Source: Chryseobacterium oleae
GTDB lineage: Bacteria; Bacteroidota; Bacteroidia; Flavobacteriales; Weeksellaceae
Length of the DNA: 64,000 nucleotides
Reading direction: 5' to 3'
Assembly: GCF_900115055.1 (NCBI RefSeq)
Contig: NZ_FOVD01000011.1
Span: forward strand, 1-64,000
The notes under the pieces were generated by a model that saw only the letters and a list, made by a program, of their open reading frames with translations, was not told where the DNA came from and searched no databases. Shown here piece by piece: positions 28,047-38,400 of this stretch. The translations under genes were made by a program, and so were the position numbers. Every line of letters starts with the position of its first letter. Within the stretch, counting starts at the first letter, position 1.

Positions 28047-30326
28047 TTACTCAGCACTTGCGGTCTGGATCTGTGTCGTTTTAATATCGGTACCCAATCT
28101 TTGCAGGTAAGCGATCATGGCTACAATTTCTCTCTGTTCAAGCGGAACATACGATGCTCCTTTTGCCATTTTTTCTTTTTCCATCTGATCTTTCACATCG
28201 GTAGCTTCAGAATAAATTCTCTGTACAATCGCTTTGGACTGGTTGTCGGCCCATTGTCCGGCAGAATCTATTTCCGCTTTTGAATAAGGAACATCGAAAA
28301 CATTTTTCATTAACCTCATCTTGGCCACCATTTGAGTACGGTCCAGCTGATTCGTGATCAGCCATGGGAAACGCGGCATAATGGAACCTGCAGAGGTAAT
28401 TCTCGGGTTGTACATATGTTTAAAGTGCCATGAATCCGGGTTTCTGCCACCTTCTCTGTGAAGATCCGGTCCGGTTCTCTTGGATCCCCATAAGAACGGT
28501 CGGTCATAAATAAATTCTCCCGCTTTGGAATACTGTCCGTTTTTACCTTCAAACCTCACGATTTCATCACGGAAAGGTCGGATCATCTGGGAGTGACAGG
28601 AGTTACATCCTTCACGGACATATAAATCTCTTCCTTCCAGTTCAAGCGGTGTGTAAGGTTTTACAGCCGTGATCGTCGGAACACTTTGTTTTAATGATAA
28701 GGTCGGAACGATTTCTATTAATCCACCTATTGCTACGGTAATGAAAGCTAGGATAGATAATAGTTTTGGTGTTCTTTCCAGCCAAAGGTGTACGCCTTCA
28801 CCTTCTTTTCTTGCAGTCCCGATATCTGCCAATGCGGGAGCTTCTGCCGGAACGTTTTTCTGGAATGAACCTGATCTTACGGTTTTAATCACATTGATTA
28901 CCATTAAAATAGCTCCGGAAAGGTAAAGAAGACCTCCTAAGAATCTCATTTTAAAGTAAGGAATGATCGCAGTCACTGTATCCAGCCAGTTTTTCCACAA
29001 TAGGGTTCCGTCCGGATTGAACTGTTTCCACATCAATCCTTGGGTGAATCCTGAGATATACATCGGAACCGCATAAAAGATAATTCCCAATGTTCCCAGC
29101 CAGAAGTGCCAGTTGGCTAATTTTTTAGACCATAATGGGGTTCTCCACATGATCGGAATCAGATAATACACTACCCCGAAGGCCATGAAACCATTCCATC
29201 CAAGCGCACCCAAATGTACGTGCCCAATGACCCAGTCGGTGTAATGCCCGATTTTATTTAAAGATTTAGTAGCTAATAAAGGTCCTTCGAAAGTAGCCAT
29301 ACCATAACAGGTAATTGCTACGACGAAGAATTTAAGGATAGGATTTTCTCTTACTTTATCCCAGGCTCCTCTTAAGGTAAGAAGTCCGTTCAGCATTCCT
29401 CCCCATGACGGAGCGATCAGCATAATTGAGAATCCCGTACCTACGGCCTGAGCCCATGCCGGAAGCGCCGTATACTGAAGGTGGTGAGGACCAGCCCACA
29501 GGTATACGAATATCAGCGACCAAAAGTGAATAATGGATAATTTATAGGAGAATACAGGACGCTGTGCCGCTTTCGGCATGAAATAGTACATCAGACCCAG
29601 TACCGGTGTTGTGAGTACAAATGCTACGGCATTGTGACCGTACCACCACTGTACAAGTGCATCTTTTACACCGGCATATACAGAATAGGATTTCCAGCTT
29701 GTGAATGATAAGGGAACTTCAAGATTATTAAAGATATGCAGCATCGCCACAGCAATCCAGGTTGCGATATAGAACCAGATGGCTACATACAGATGTCTTA
29801 CCCTTCTTTTCGCAATGGTTCCGAACATATTGATTCCGAAAATAACCCATGAGAAGGTAATCAGGATGTCAATCGGCCATTCGTGTTCTGCATATTCTTT
29901 AGAGGTATTGATTCCCATTAAGAATGTGATCACTACAGCAACAATCATCAGCTGCCAGCTCCAGAAATGAATCCATGAAAGTATATCACTGTACATTCTT
30001 GTTTTTAAAAGTCTCTGCATGCTGTAATACGCACCGCAGAAGAAAGAATTACATACAAAAGCAAAAATAACGGCACTCGTATGCAGCATTCTGATCCTTC
30101 CGAATCCCATGGCACCCTGCGTGTTGATCAGTCCCTGGATATTTCCGCTTCTCAGACTCTGAATCGTGGTATCATCTGTCCCGAATAAAAATTCAGGCAA
30201 CTCAGGGTAGAAAAGCATTAGTGCGGCCGAAAGTCCCAGCAGAAAGCCGACCAGCCCGAATACGATAGTAGCATACAAGAATGCTCTGACAATATTATTG
30301 TCATAATTGAATTTTTGCGTCTCCAT
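28047..30326 (-). CDS. ccoNO: Fused cbb3-type cytochrome c oxidase subunits I and II
   Basis: A 759-residue fusion of CcoN and CcoO, the catalytic and first electron-entry subunits of a high-affinity proton-pumping oxygen reductase. The N-terminal two thirds is a multi-helix haem-copper oxidase domain with the His-bearing segment WWYGHNAVAFVLTTPVLG and IGHVHLGALGWNG. The C-terminal part is the membrane-anchored CcoO cytochrome domain, with haem c site CNSCH at residues 574-578 inside EGCNSCHSQMIRPFRDE. Fusion of N and O is usual in Bacteroidota. No ccoS, ccoQ or ccoG lies next to it in this window. Confidence 0.95.
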   Translation of the reverse strand: METQKFNYDNNIVRAFLYATIVFGLVGFLLGLSAALMLFYPELPEFLFGTDDTTIQSLRSGNIQGLINTQGAMGFGRIRMLHTSAVIFAFVCNSFFCGAYYSMQRLLKTRMYSDILSWIHFWSWQLMIVAVVITFLMGINTSKEYAEHEWPIDILITFSWVIFGINMFGTIAKRRVRHLYVAIWFYIATWIAVAMLHIFNNLEVPLSFTSWKSYSVYAGVKDALVQWWYGHNAVAFVLTTPVLGLMYYFMPKAAQRPVFSYKLSIIHFWSLIFVYLWAGPHHLQYTALPAWAQAVGTGFSIMLIAPSWGGMLNGLLTLRGAWDKVRENPILKFFVVAITCYGMATFEGPLLATKSLNKIGHYTDWVIGHVHLGALGWNGFMAFGVVYYLIPIMWRTPLWSKKLANWHFWLGTLGIIFYAVPMYISGFTQGLMWKQFNPDGTLLWKNWLDTVTAIIPYFKMRFLGGLLYLSGAILMVINVIKTVRSGSFQKNVPAEAPALADIGTARKEGEGVHLWLERTPKLLSILAFITVAIGGLIEIVPTLSLKQSVPTITAVKPYTPLELEGRDLYVREGCNSCHSQMIRPFRDEIVRFEGKNGQYSKAGEFIYDRPFLWGSKRTGPDLHREGGRNPDSWHFKHMYNPRITSAGSIMPRFPWLITNQLDRTQMVAKMRLMKNVFDVPYSKAEIDSAGQWADNQSKAIVQRIYSEATDVKDQMEKEKMAKGASYVPLEQREIVAMIAYLQRLGTDIKTTQIQTASAE

Positions 30327-30435
30327 AATTCCAATTGTTGTTGTACGGAAGTGATATTTATCCTCTGAAATCAGAAGGCAGTGACTTTGATCTGGATGAA
30401 AAAATAAATATCATGTAACGTGTATAATGTTTTGC

Positions 30436-30456
30436 CAAAGGTATTTATTAACTTTG
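30436..30456. promoter_or_regulatory. Back-to-back -7 boxes for ccoNO and the XRE gene
   Basis: TAACTTTG (30449-30456) on the plus strand faces the XRE gene. TACCTTTG on the minus strand (30443-30436) faces ccoNO. Both match TAnnTTTG and they are six bases apart, so the two divergent promoters would share and compete for the same DNA. -33 elements are poor on both sides. Confidence 0.45.
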
Positions 30457-30512
30457 TGTAAGTCTAGTAGGTATCCTTCTAAACTATACCGAAAACTACT
30501 AAAACAAAAACG

Positions 30513-30806
30513 ATGAAAGTATGTGGCCAAAATATCAGGAAAATCCGTAGAAGCAAAGACTTTACGCAGGAGTATATGGCTTTTGAAATGGGCATTTCCC
30601 AAAAGGCCTATTCGGATATTGAAAATTCTAAAGTGAAGATCAATCTCGATATCCTCACGAAGATTTCAGATATTCTGGAAATTAAGCCTTCCGATATCTG
30701 CAGCATTTCACACAAATGCGGAAATGACGGGACTGAAGACCGGTATCAGTCGCTTTTAGAGTACATGAAAAAGAATAATATTTCAATTCCGGAGGAATAT
30801 TTATAA
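30513..30806 (+). CDS. XRE-family helix-turn-helix regulator
   Basis: A 97-residue DNA-binding protein with an N-terminal Cro/C1-type helix-turn-helix (GQNIRKIRRSKDFTQEYMAF through ISQKAYSDIENSKVKINLDI, about residues 5-45) and a short Cys-containing C-terminal tail (DICSISHKCGND). It is divergent from ccoNO with overlapping -7 boxes, so control of that operon, or of itself, is possible but only inferred. The Cys pair in the tail could sense redox state or metal. That is speculation. Confidence 0.85.
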   Translation: MKVCGQNIRKIRRSKDFTQEYMAFEMGISQKAYSDIENSKVKINLDILTKISDILEIKPSDICSISHKCGNDGTEDRYQSLLEYMKKNNISIPEEYL

Positions 30807-30923
30807 AGAAATACTTCGTTTTTACTTTTTAATTCTTTAAAACTGAATCTTTTGAAGGTTCTTACCGCTTCACAGAAGGCAAATTTCTCTAAAGTTTTAT
30901 ATATTTAGGGCATAATTGATTTT

Positions 30924-32345
30924 ATGAGCAGCGAACAGAAAACGGAGTCCAATGATGGGTCTCTTGTCAGAGGATTAACCAACAGACATATTCAATTAAT
31001 TGCCCTCGGAGGAGCCATAGGAACGGGACTGTTTCTAGGGATCGGTCCGGCAGCAGTTTTGGCGGGACCATCCGTTATTCTTGGATATGCTTTAGCAGGA
31101 ATTATCGCCTTCTTTATTATGCGTCAGCTTGGCGAAATGGTGGTTCATGAGCCTGTTTCAGGAAGTTTTAGTCATTTTGCCTATAAATATTGGGGGAATT
31201 TTCCCGGTTTTGCTTCCGGCTGGAATTACTGGATTCTTTACATTCTGGTAAGTATGGCCGAACTGACGGCTATCGGACATTATATTCACTTCTGGTGGCC
31301 CGAAATTCCCCTCTGGGTTTCCAGTTTATTCTTTTTTATCGTCATTAATGCTTTAAACCTGGCTTCCGTGAAAGTCTACGGAGAGACTGAATTCTGGTTC
31401 TCCATCATCAAGGTGGTCGCGATTATCGGGATGATTGTTTTCGGAATTTACTTATTGTTGAGCGGTACCGGAGGCGATAAAGCGAGTATTTCCAATCTGT
31501 GGAACGACGGCGGATTTTTCCCCAAAGGATTCTTTAATAAAGGAGAAGGCGGATTCTCAGGACTCTTTGCTGCTATGGCAATGATCATGTTCTCTTTCGG
31601 AGGGCTGGAATTGATTGGGATTACTGCTGCAGAAGCTAAAAATCCTGAAAAGACGATTCCCAAAGCCACTAATCAGGTTATTTACAGGATTTTGATTTTC
31701 TATGTAGGAGCTCTGGTTATTTTATTTGCATTGAGCCCATGGAGAGAAATTACAGAAGGGACAAGCCCGTTTGTGATGGTTTTCCAAAACTTAAATGGAT
31801 TTGAATTCAACATATTCGGAAAGGTGATCCAGTTCAATGTTTTAATTGCCAATATTCTTAATCTGATCGTTTTGACAGCAGCTTTATCCGTGTACAACAG
31901 CAGTGTTTACAGCAACAGCAGAATGCTTTTCGGATTGGCTCAGCAAGGAAATGCACCGAAATTTTTAAAGAAGCTTAATAAAAATAGTGTTCCTACCAAT
32001 GCAATTCTGATCTCTTCCTGTTTTGCAGGAATCTGTATTATCATCAATAAACTGGTTCCTGAAAAAGCATTTGAATACTTAATGGCTCTGGTAGTTTCTA
32101 CATTAATTATCAACTGGCTGATGATCTGTTATACGCATTTGAAATTCAGAAAAGAGCAAGACAGAGCAGGGGTGAAAACTTCATTCCCTTCTATTTTCTA
32201 TCCGGTTTCGAACTATATCTGCATCGTATTTTTACTGACTATTTTGGTATTAATGAGTATCACAGGTATGGAAATTCAGGTGATTTTAATTCCGATATGG
32301 CTGGCATTCCTGTTTTTAATGTTTAAAATATATAAAGCAAAATAA
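30924..32345 (+). CDS. AroP/PheP-like amino acid permease
   Basis: A 473-residue secondary transporter of the amino acid transporter (APC) superfamily with 12 predicted membrane helices. The first helix bears the family motif LIALGGAIGTGLFLGIGPA. FSFGGLELIGITAAEAKNPE and SVYNSSVYSNSRMLFGLAQQ closely match E. coli AroP and PheP, which import aromatic amino acids by proton symport. A related specificity is likely but not proven. The N-terminus (SSEQKTESNDG) is hydrophilic. The gene is separated by 117 bases from the XRE gene and ends at its own terminator. Confidence 0.9.
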   Translation: MSSEQKTESNDGSLVRGLTNRHIQLIALGGAIGTGLFLGIGPAAVLAGPSVILGYALAGIIAFFIMRQLGEMVVHEPVSGSFSHFAYKYWGNFPGFASGWNYWILYILVSMAELTAIGHYIHFWWPEIPLWVSSLFFFIVINALNLASVKVYGETEFWFSIIKVVAIIGMIVFGIYLLLSGTGGDKASISNLWNDGGFFPKGFFNKGEGGFSGLFAAMAMIMFSFGGLELIGITAAEAKNPEKTIPKATNQVIYRILIFYVGALVILFALSPWREITEGTSPFVMVFQNLNGFEFNIFGKVIQFNVLIANILNLIVLTAALSVYNSSVYSNSRMLFGLAQQGNAPKFLKKLNKNSVPTNAILISSCFAGICIIINKLVPEKAFEYLMALVVSTLIINWLMICYTHLKFRKEQDRAGVKTSFPSIFYPVSNYICIVFLLTILVLMSITGMEIQVILIPIWLAFLFLMFKIYKAK

Positions 32346-32374
32346 TTCACAGAACAAACCTGTTACAATAATAT

Positions 32375-32404
32375 AAAAGGATGGATTTTATCTGTCCTTT
32401 TTTT
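32375..32404 (+). terminator. Terminator after the permease gene
   Basis: AAAAGGA pairs with TCCTTTT around a 13-base loop, followed by a T-run, 30 bases past the stop. Confidence 0.7.
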
Positions 32405-32500
32405 GTATCCGGATAAAACAGAAACTAAGTTTAAATGCCTTATCTTTAAATCATAAACCCAGCTGGAATTAAGTCGGATTAATTGGTAAAATATGTAGCC

Positions 32501-33304
32501 GTGCAGATCAGTTTTAATGAAATACAGAAGATTGTTGATCATATCGAAGAAAACTTCGACAGGGAGATCACTGCTGATGAAATAGAGCATCTTTCCCAAT
32601 ATTCTTACCGTAATTTTCAAAGGATTTTTTTTAAGATCTTTAAAGAAACCATTTCCGGATTTCAAAAACGACTCCGGCTGGAAAAATCCTATAAAAAACT
32701 GATCTATACTGCTGATAAGATTTCTGATATTGCATGGGAAGTCGGCTATTTCAATATCCAGTCTTTTTCAAAAGCGTTTAAAAAACAATATCATATTTCG
32801 CCCGCAGAAGCCAGAAGTCAGAAGCAGGAGATTTTTAAAGAGTTTCTGGACAGTGATGCTATTGACCTGCAGTATGAGATCAAATACAAGGATGCTGTCT
32901 CTGTGTATTGTCTATTCATCAAGGCTAAAGATTACAACAATCAGGAGATTGACGATTTGTGGACTACCATTGAACAGGAAAACGGTGATTCTTTTCCTGC
33001 TTACGGAATTATACGGGATCAGCCGCTGATCACCAACCGTTCCCACTGCAGATATGGAGCAGCGATACTAAATACTGCGCCGGGAGCTTCAGGATTTCAG
33101 CAAACAGAAATTTTTGGAGGGAAATACATCCGGTTTACGCATTACGGATCTTTTGAAAATATTTTAGAAACCTACCGGGCCTTTTACCGCTTTTGGCTCA
33201 CTAAACCAGAACTTTTGCTGGATAATTCAGATGTTATAGAAGAACATATGCAGTCTGAAAAGGGAGAAATGATGACCCATATTTATTTTCCGCTGCATTT
33301 GTAA
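32501..33304 (+). CDS. AraC-family regulator with GyrI-like C-terminal domain
   Basis: About 267 residues. The N-terminal half is an AraC double helix-turn-helix. EIQKIVDHIEENFDREITAD is followed by YRNFQRIFFKIFKETISGFQ and by the second-helix signature KISDIAWEVGYFNIQSFSKA...SPAEAR. The C-terminal half (from about residue 115) fits a GyrI-like small-molecule-binding domain, as in multidrug-responsive regulators (KYIRFTHYGSFENILETYRA). The start is uncertain: GTG 32501, after an A-rich leader and just before the first helix, is preferred over TTG 32483. No ATG fits. The regulated gene is unknown. Confidence 0.85.
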   Translation: MQISFNEIQKIVDHIEENFDREITADEIEHLSQYSYRNFQRIFFKIFKETISGFQKRLRLEKSYKKLIYTADKISDIAWEVGYFNIQSFSKAFKKQYHISPAEARSQKQEIFKEFLDSDAIDLQYEIKYKDAVSVYCLFIKAKDYNNQEIDDLWTTIEQENGDSFPAYGIIRDQPLITNRSHCRYGAAILNTAPGASGFQQTEIFGGKYIRFTHYGSFENILETYRAFYRFWLTKPELLLDNSDVIEEHMQSEKGEMMTHIYFPLHL

Positions 33305-33307
33305 GGA

Positions 33308-33341
33308 TGTCCTTTTAGGACAAGTTTTGTTTTTTTGATGA
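33308..33341 (+). terminator. Probable terminator after the AraC-type gene
   Basis: TGTCCT, loop TTT, AGGACA (33308-33322), followed by a T-rich stretch. Short stem, so moderate confidence. Confidence 0.5.
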
Positions 33342-33343
33342 TC

Positions 33344-33385
33344 TAATTTTGCCCCAGATAAATAACCCTACTGATGGGATTTATC
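33344..33385 (+). promoter_or_regulatory. -7 box and 5' inverted repeat before the barrel gene
   Basis: TAATTTTG (33344-33351) matches the -7 consensus. Just after the expected start point lies GATAAATAACCC (33357-33368), then TACTGAT, then GGGATTTATC (33376-33385). This is an inverted repeat of ten pairs with two unpaired A. It could be a regulator site or an RNA hairpin in the 5' leader of the two-gene unit that follows. Confidence 0.45.
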
Positions 33386-33413
33386 GCGTAAAATTTTAGA
33401 AAAACAGGACAGA

Positions 33414-34028
33414 ATGAAAAAAAATGTATTACTCTTTATTGTATTGATTTCATCTTATGCACAATCTCAGATCTCCATCCAGGCTTATGGCGGAAATAAA
33501 GAAGCTGAGGTGTTGGGAATTTATGATAAAGATTTTAAGAACAGATGGAATTATTTCGCTTCCGGAACAGCTTCCTATGATTATGAAACACGAAAAGTAA
33601 GTCCGGCAGTGTATCAGAGCCTTAATTATTATGTAGGCAGCAACTGGGGTGCTTCCGCCGGGGTTTATATTTCAGACGAAGATGTAATGCCTTCACTGGG
33701 ATTGGCTTTTGTAAAAGAAACCAGAACTTTAGGAATCAACTTATTTCCAGCTGTTACCTATTCTTTGGATACCGGAAAAGCAGGATTGGGACTTTACACC
33801 TTACTGGAATACACGCCTAAGCTGAATGAAAAGCTTAATTTCTACAGCATGCTGATGGTGGAATCTGATTTCAGTTTTCAGGAACATCAGGCCAGCAGCC
33901 AGATCATACGCTTGGGATTGGAAAACAGCAAAAAAATGCAGTTCGGGATAGGGAGCAATATTTCCCAGACCGGAAGTACTTTCGAAACCGATATCAATTT
34001 CGGATTATTTATTGGAAAAAAATTTTAA
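33414..34028 (+). CDS. Exported beta-rich protein, probable outer membrane barrel
   Basis: A 204-residue protein with a signal peptide (MKKNVLLFIVLISSYAQSQ). The mature part alternates hydrophobic and polar residues, as in short outer-membrane beta-barrels, and ends FGLFIGKKF. No known family was recognised. It lies 4 bases before the ATG of the deiminase-family gene at 34033, so the two are co-transcribed and possibly translationally coupled. It may be an outer-membrane partner of that enzyme, but this is inferred from adjacency only. Confidence 0.75.
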   Translation: MKKNVLLFIVLISSYAQSQISIQAYGGNKEAEVLGIYDKDFKNRWNYFASGTASYDYETRKVSPAVYQSLNYYVGSNWGASAGVYISDEDVMPSLGLAFVKETRTLGINLFPAVTYSLDTGKAGLGLYTLLEYTPKLNEKLNFYSMLMVESDFSFQEHQASSQIIRLGLENSKKMQFGIGSNISQTGSTFETDINFGLFIGKKF

Positions 34029-34032
34029 TGAT

Positions 34033-35136
34033 ATGAATCAATTATTCGCACTCACCCTTTTATTTAATGTAACATTTTGTATGGCACAGACGTATCACTT
34101 CCCTGAAGAATCTTCACCTCACGAAGGAACCTGGCTGCAATGGCCACACCATCATCAGCACGGCGCTGAATACCGGAAACGAATAGAGCAGACGTGGATC
34201 GACATGACCAGAGAGCTTCAGTCCGGGGAAAAAGTTCACATCATTGCTTATGATGATACGGAAAAGAAAAGAATTTCCGATCTGCTGGAAAAAAATAAAA
34301 TCCCTTTAAAAAATGTTGATTTCAAAGTATATCCTACCGATGATGTCTGGGTAAGAGATAACGGACCTATTTTCGTGAAAGATAATAACGGACGTGTACT
34401 CATCGAAGATTGGGGGTTCAATGGCTGGGGAGGAAAATATGATTCCGAAAACTGTGATGAAATCCCTCAGCGAATAGGAGCGGATCTGGGCATTAAAGTG
34501 ATTGATCTGAACGAAGAAATGGTGAATGAAGGCGGATCCGTAGAAACCGATGGAAATGGTGTTCTGATGGCCTGTAAAAGTTCTGTGATCAGTCAGAAAA
34601 GAGGAGCTACCCGAACGAAAGGAATTACGCAACAGGAAGCTGAAGAAATGTTTGAAAAGTATTACGGCGTTTCCAAGGTTATCTGGCTTGATGGGGTTAC
34701 CGGACTGGATGTGACCGATATGCACATCGACGGTTTTATGAAATTCATCAACCACAATACCATGATCACGATGGACGAGGACGGTCTTTTTGAAATGGGT
34801 CTTACCGATAAAGATATCAATACCCTTTACTCAGCAACCAATGTGGATGGAAAAGAGTACAAAAAAGTATACCTGCCGGCTACAAAAAATAAAGTGAAAA
34901 CCGCTTACGGAAAGCAGCTGGAAGAAAAAGGCTCTTATATCAATTTCTATGTAGCCAATAAAGTGGTTTTGGTTCCGAACTATGGTGATCCCAACGATAA
35001 AGTAGCCAATAAAATGATTCAGGAGCAGTATCCTGACAGAAAAGTCATTGGAATCGATGTGAGAAACTTATATGAAAATGGCGGAATGATCCATTGTGTG
35101 ACGCAGCAGCAGCCTGCCGGAAGTCTGTTGAAGTAG
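34033..35136 (+). CDS. Exported agmatine deiminase/PAD-family protein
   Basis: A 367-residue protein of the agmatine deiminase and Porphyromonas-type peptidylarginine deiminase family, which hydrolyses guanidino groups to ureido groups, releasing ammonia. Start ATG 34033 gives signal peptide MNQLFALTLLFNVTFCMAQ. The earlier ATG at 34012 overlaps the upstream gene and would spoil it. Family residues are visible in DDVWVRDNGP, in MVNEGGSVETDG, in DMHIDGF, and in the catalytic Cys segment ENGGMIHCVTQQQP near the C-terminus. Export is unusual for a polyamine-pathway enzyme, so peptidyl or free arginine, or extracellular agmatine, are alternative substrates. Confidence 0.88.
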   Translation: MNQLFALTLLFNVTFCMAQTYHFPEESSPHEGTWLQWPHHHQHGAEYRKRIEQTWIDMTRELQSGEKVHIIAYDDTEKKRISDLLEKNKIPLKNVDFKVYPTDDVWVRDNGPIFVKDNNGRVLIEDWGFNGWGGKYDSENCDEIPQRIGADLGIKVIDLNEEMVNEGGSVETDGNGVLMACKSSVISQKRGATRTKGITQQEAEEMFEKYYGVSKVIWLDGVTGLDVTDMHIDGFMKFINHNTMITMDEDGLFEMGLTDKDINTLYSATNVDGKEYKKVYLPATKNKVKTAYGKQLEEKGSYINFYVANKVVLVPNYGDPNDKVANKMIQEQYPDRKVIGIDVRNLYENGGMIHCVTQQQPAGSLLK

Positions 35137-35151
35137 AATTTTATAATTGAA

Positions 35152-35197
35152 AACACCCCCTCCCTAAGAATGAATATATTTTTATAGAGGGGTTTTT
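35152..35197 (+). terminator. Terminator after the deiminase-family gene
   Basis: CCCCTC (35157-35162) pairs with GAGGGG (35187-35192), followed by a T-run. The loop is long (24 bases) and A+T-rich. Confidence 0.6.
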
Positions 35198-35307
35198 ATA
35201 TGATCGGAATATGAAGTTGTGCGACAAAGATGACCAGCTTTTACATTTTCTGTCCTAATGATTTCAACTTTTTCGGACCGTATTCTCTGTATCATTTAAA
35301 AACAAAA

Positions 35308-35333
35308 AAACCATCCTTAAAAAAGAATGGTTT
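35308..35333 (-). terminator. Terminator for the leftward phosphoesterase-NACHT operon
   Basis: On the minus strand AAACCATTCTT pairs with AAGGATGGTTT (one weak pair) and is followed by TTTTGTTTTT. It lies 120 bases beyond the NACHT stop. The remaining bases between 35334 and 35452 hold no gene. Confidence 0.65.
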
Positions 35334-35452
35334 GTAGACCCAGAGCAACAAATATCGAATCATTTTATTAATGATTTACAGAGTTTTTCTACTTTACATC
35401 GTTATTTTAAGCCTTGTACAGATTTTTCTATCACTAAGAATAATAAAAATAT

Positions 35453-38400
35453 TTAGCCTTTTAACATCTTCTTTGCTTTTTCAAAGTCTATATTTTTTGC
35501 TGAATTATTAATCTTTGAATTATTTGAAATTTCTAAAATAGAATTTACATAGAAGAATACAAGTTGTTCTGGTGAAAGTAAATCTCTGATTTCCTTAAAG
35601 ACATTTTGAATTTTATCATATCCTTCTTCAAAAGAAGATAAAACAGCTACTATATCTTCAAAAAATCTACGTGCATAATGTAGATAAAATGGATCCTGAT
35701 TCTCTTTTTCATAAATCAAGTAAAAAAAGTCTTTTAAAATTGGAATTTCATTTAAATTATTATAGTAAAGAACATCTTCAATTGGAAAGCCATCATCTCT
35801 AACGTTCAGGTTTTTTTCTATTTCTTTAATATTATTAAAATATATTCTAATAGCATCATCTTGATTACAATAAAATAATATATTTAATGCTTTTGATAAA
35901 TAATCACTTTTTTCTGACGTTAAGTATTTCCTTGCAATTGATAATATAAATTCAGTATCTAAATGTTTTTCTTTAATTATATCAATTACATTCCAACACA
36001 AATTTGAATTTATATCAGCACAACAATTCTTCAAGAAATCTAAATTATTGTCAATTAATTCAAAATAAGCTTGTAATGCTCTTTTAGAAAGTAGACTCGG
36101 ATTATTTAATAATAGCTCTCCAATTTTAGAATATACATCTGATAATCTATAATCAATTGCATGTTCAATATGTTTTTGTAACGGTGAAAAAAGAAGTTTT
36201 TCATTTTTTATATTGTATATTATTTTATTATTAAATGCCTGATCATCATCTACTCTCAATCTTATAAAATCTAACATGTTTTCATTACTCCAATTACGAA
36301 TGTCTGAAAATTGAATGGTTTTTAAATAGAATTCTTTTGAGTTTTGTATTCCAAAATTGAAATCAAAATAATAGATATTTTCTAAAGCTGTATAATTGGA
36401 AGTTAATGTATACGTATTATTTTCATTAAATTTTATAATATCTAATAAATTTGTTTCTGAAGTTAAATTACTAACTAGTTCATTAACTATGCTTAGGTGA
36501 TTTTTTAATTCTTCATTTTTTTTGGGGTCCCCTTTTACTGCATCTTTTATGAATGAAAGCATAAATAGGTTATTTTCAATCAGGGAATATATTTGATCTC
36601 TTGAGAGATCATGTTTTCTGTTATATCTTAATGCTTTTGCTATTAAGTCATGTACAGAATTTCGAAACCAATGATAGTTTGTTTCTTTATACCATTTAGT
36701 ACTTATTTGTGAATACTTTTCCCAACTTAACAATTCAATATTATTTTGGTTAAAAAGATCATCAATTGCAACTTTAAGTTTTTCTTTATCAAAAATAATC
36801 TTTGCATTATTTTCAATAAGGCTTTCAATTTCAATTTTACTTATTGCGATTTCATTATCTGTTTTCAATTGCATTTCGAAGATGTAGCCAATCTCGGTGA
36901 ATTTTTGTTCGAATTCACGTGCTAATTCTCTATTGTCACTGAATATCCAATTCCTTAGATAGGAGATATCACGATTATTTTCTATGTTTAATTCTTTGTT
37001 TTGATATTTTTCAATTAAGTATTCAATACTACTTTCTTGTATTAAAGTTGCAATAAGAAAAAAATTCTTGGTTTGTAAACCATGTATGTCAATGATATGT
37101 TTTAGAACCCTTTCTCTATTTTTAATTACATTGACAAATTTTGTTAATAAGTTTTCCTCATTGTAGTATAATTCATTATCTAATACAAAGTCAATTATTT
37201 TGATTACAAAATCATCTGAATTATCCGACAATTTGATCTTATCAATAATTTTCTCTTCTACATCTTTTTTTCTTAGAGTATCAAAATCAAAATCGTTTAA
37301 AGGATTTAACGAAACCATAAATAATTTAGCGATAGACTCTAAATCATTAAGATTTAAAAGGATTTTCTCTACATACATGCCTGTTCCTCTAAGAACATTA
37401 TCGTTAGTTTGGTTGAAATAATTCTTTATAATTTCTAAGATTGTCGTAAAATCACTGTCTACATCATTTTTATCACTACACATAACTATAAGTTCATGTA
37501 AAACTTCTCTAGACTGGATTCCTTTGAAATCGTTTTTAATTTTCTCGAAATATTCATGATCATTTTCGTGAAATTTAAGCATTCTGATGGTACTTAATAT
37601 TTCTGATTTAAAGTGATCATTGTGTTTGTATAGTTCTGAAATTAACATGTCTTTCACCTCATTAATACGTTCTTGAGGAATCTTTTTGTATGCTAAGATG
37701 TTGAGCGCTGACAATCTTGCCCTGTCAATAATTTGCTCATTGGTATATTGAGCTATTAGGAAGTCTAATTGCGCAAAATTTGCTAATCTACTTATTGGAA
37801 TTTTTGACGATATACCCAGCCAAAAACCCTTTTCTATACATACTTCTTTGAAATAGTTTTCAAAGATTTCATTTTTAAGTTCTGAAGAAATTCTATTATC
37901 TTCCGCATAAAAAAGTTGTTCAGGTTCATTATTAAGAAGCCAATCTTTTAATAATTCATACTTGCTATTTTCTATGATATTTAAAAGAAAGGTCAGTGTA
38001 TTAAAAAGAGTTGGTTTGATTCTATCTATTTTTGGAATTTTAATATAATCCAAAATTTCTTCAAATGTCAATTTAGAAAGATATTTTGCGGCAAAAAACT
38101 CTTGGAAATTTTTATGACGAAATTGGAGTGTGTTAGAATTGGAGTTTTTTTGAATAAGTGACAATTCTTCAAAAAATTGTTTATCATTATATCCTAATAA
38201 ATCAAGTAAATTTTGTTCTTCAATAAAGTTCTGTTGCATTAATTCATTAGCTATAGATACTATTTCTAAACAATTTATTGTATGAAAAATATCTATAATA
38301 TATCTTTTTCTTAAATTTTCTTTTGTCTTTTTTAATTCATTCAAAATAAATAAATCCCATATCTCTTGCTGGGTTTTAGGAAAGTCATTTTTCTCATTGT

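Noticed and set aside
30387..30400. FNR-like site TTGATCTGGATGAA upstream of ccoNO
   Set aside because: One half differs from TTGAT-N4-ATCAA, and it would lie about 30 bases downstream of the likely ccoNO start point. That is a poor position for activation.
35331..35400. Possible intact tRNA gene near the NACHT operon end
   Set aside because: Only GTAGACCCAGAG looks tRNA-like. No cloverleaf, anticodon arm or T-loop can be drawn around it.
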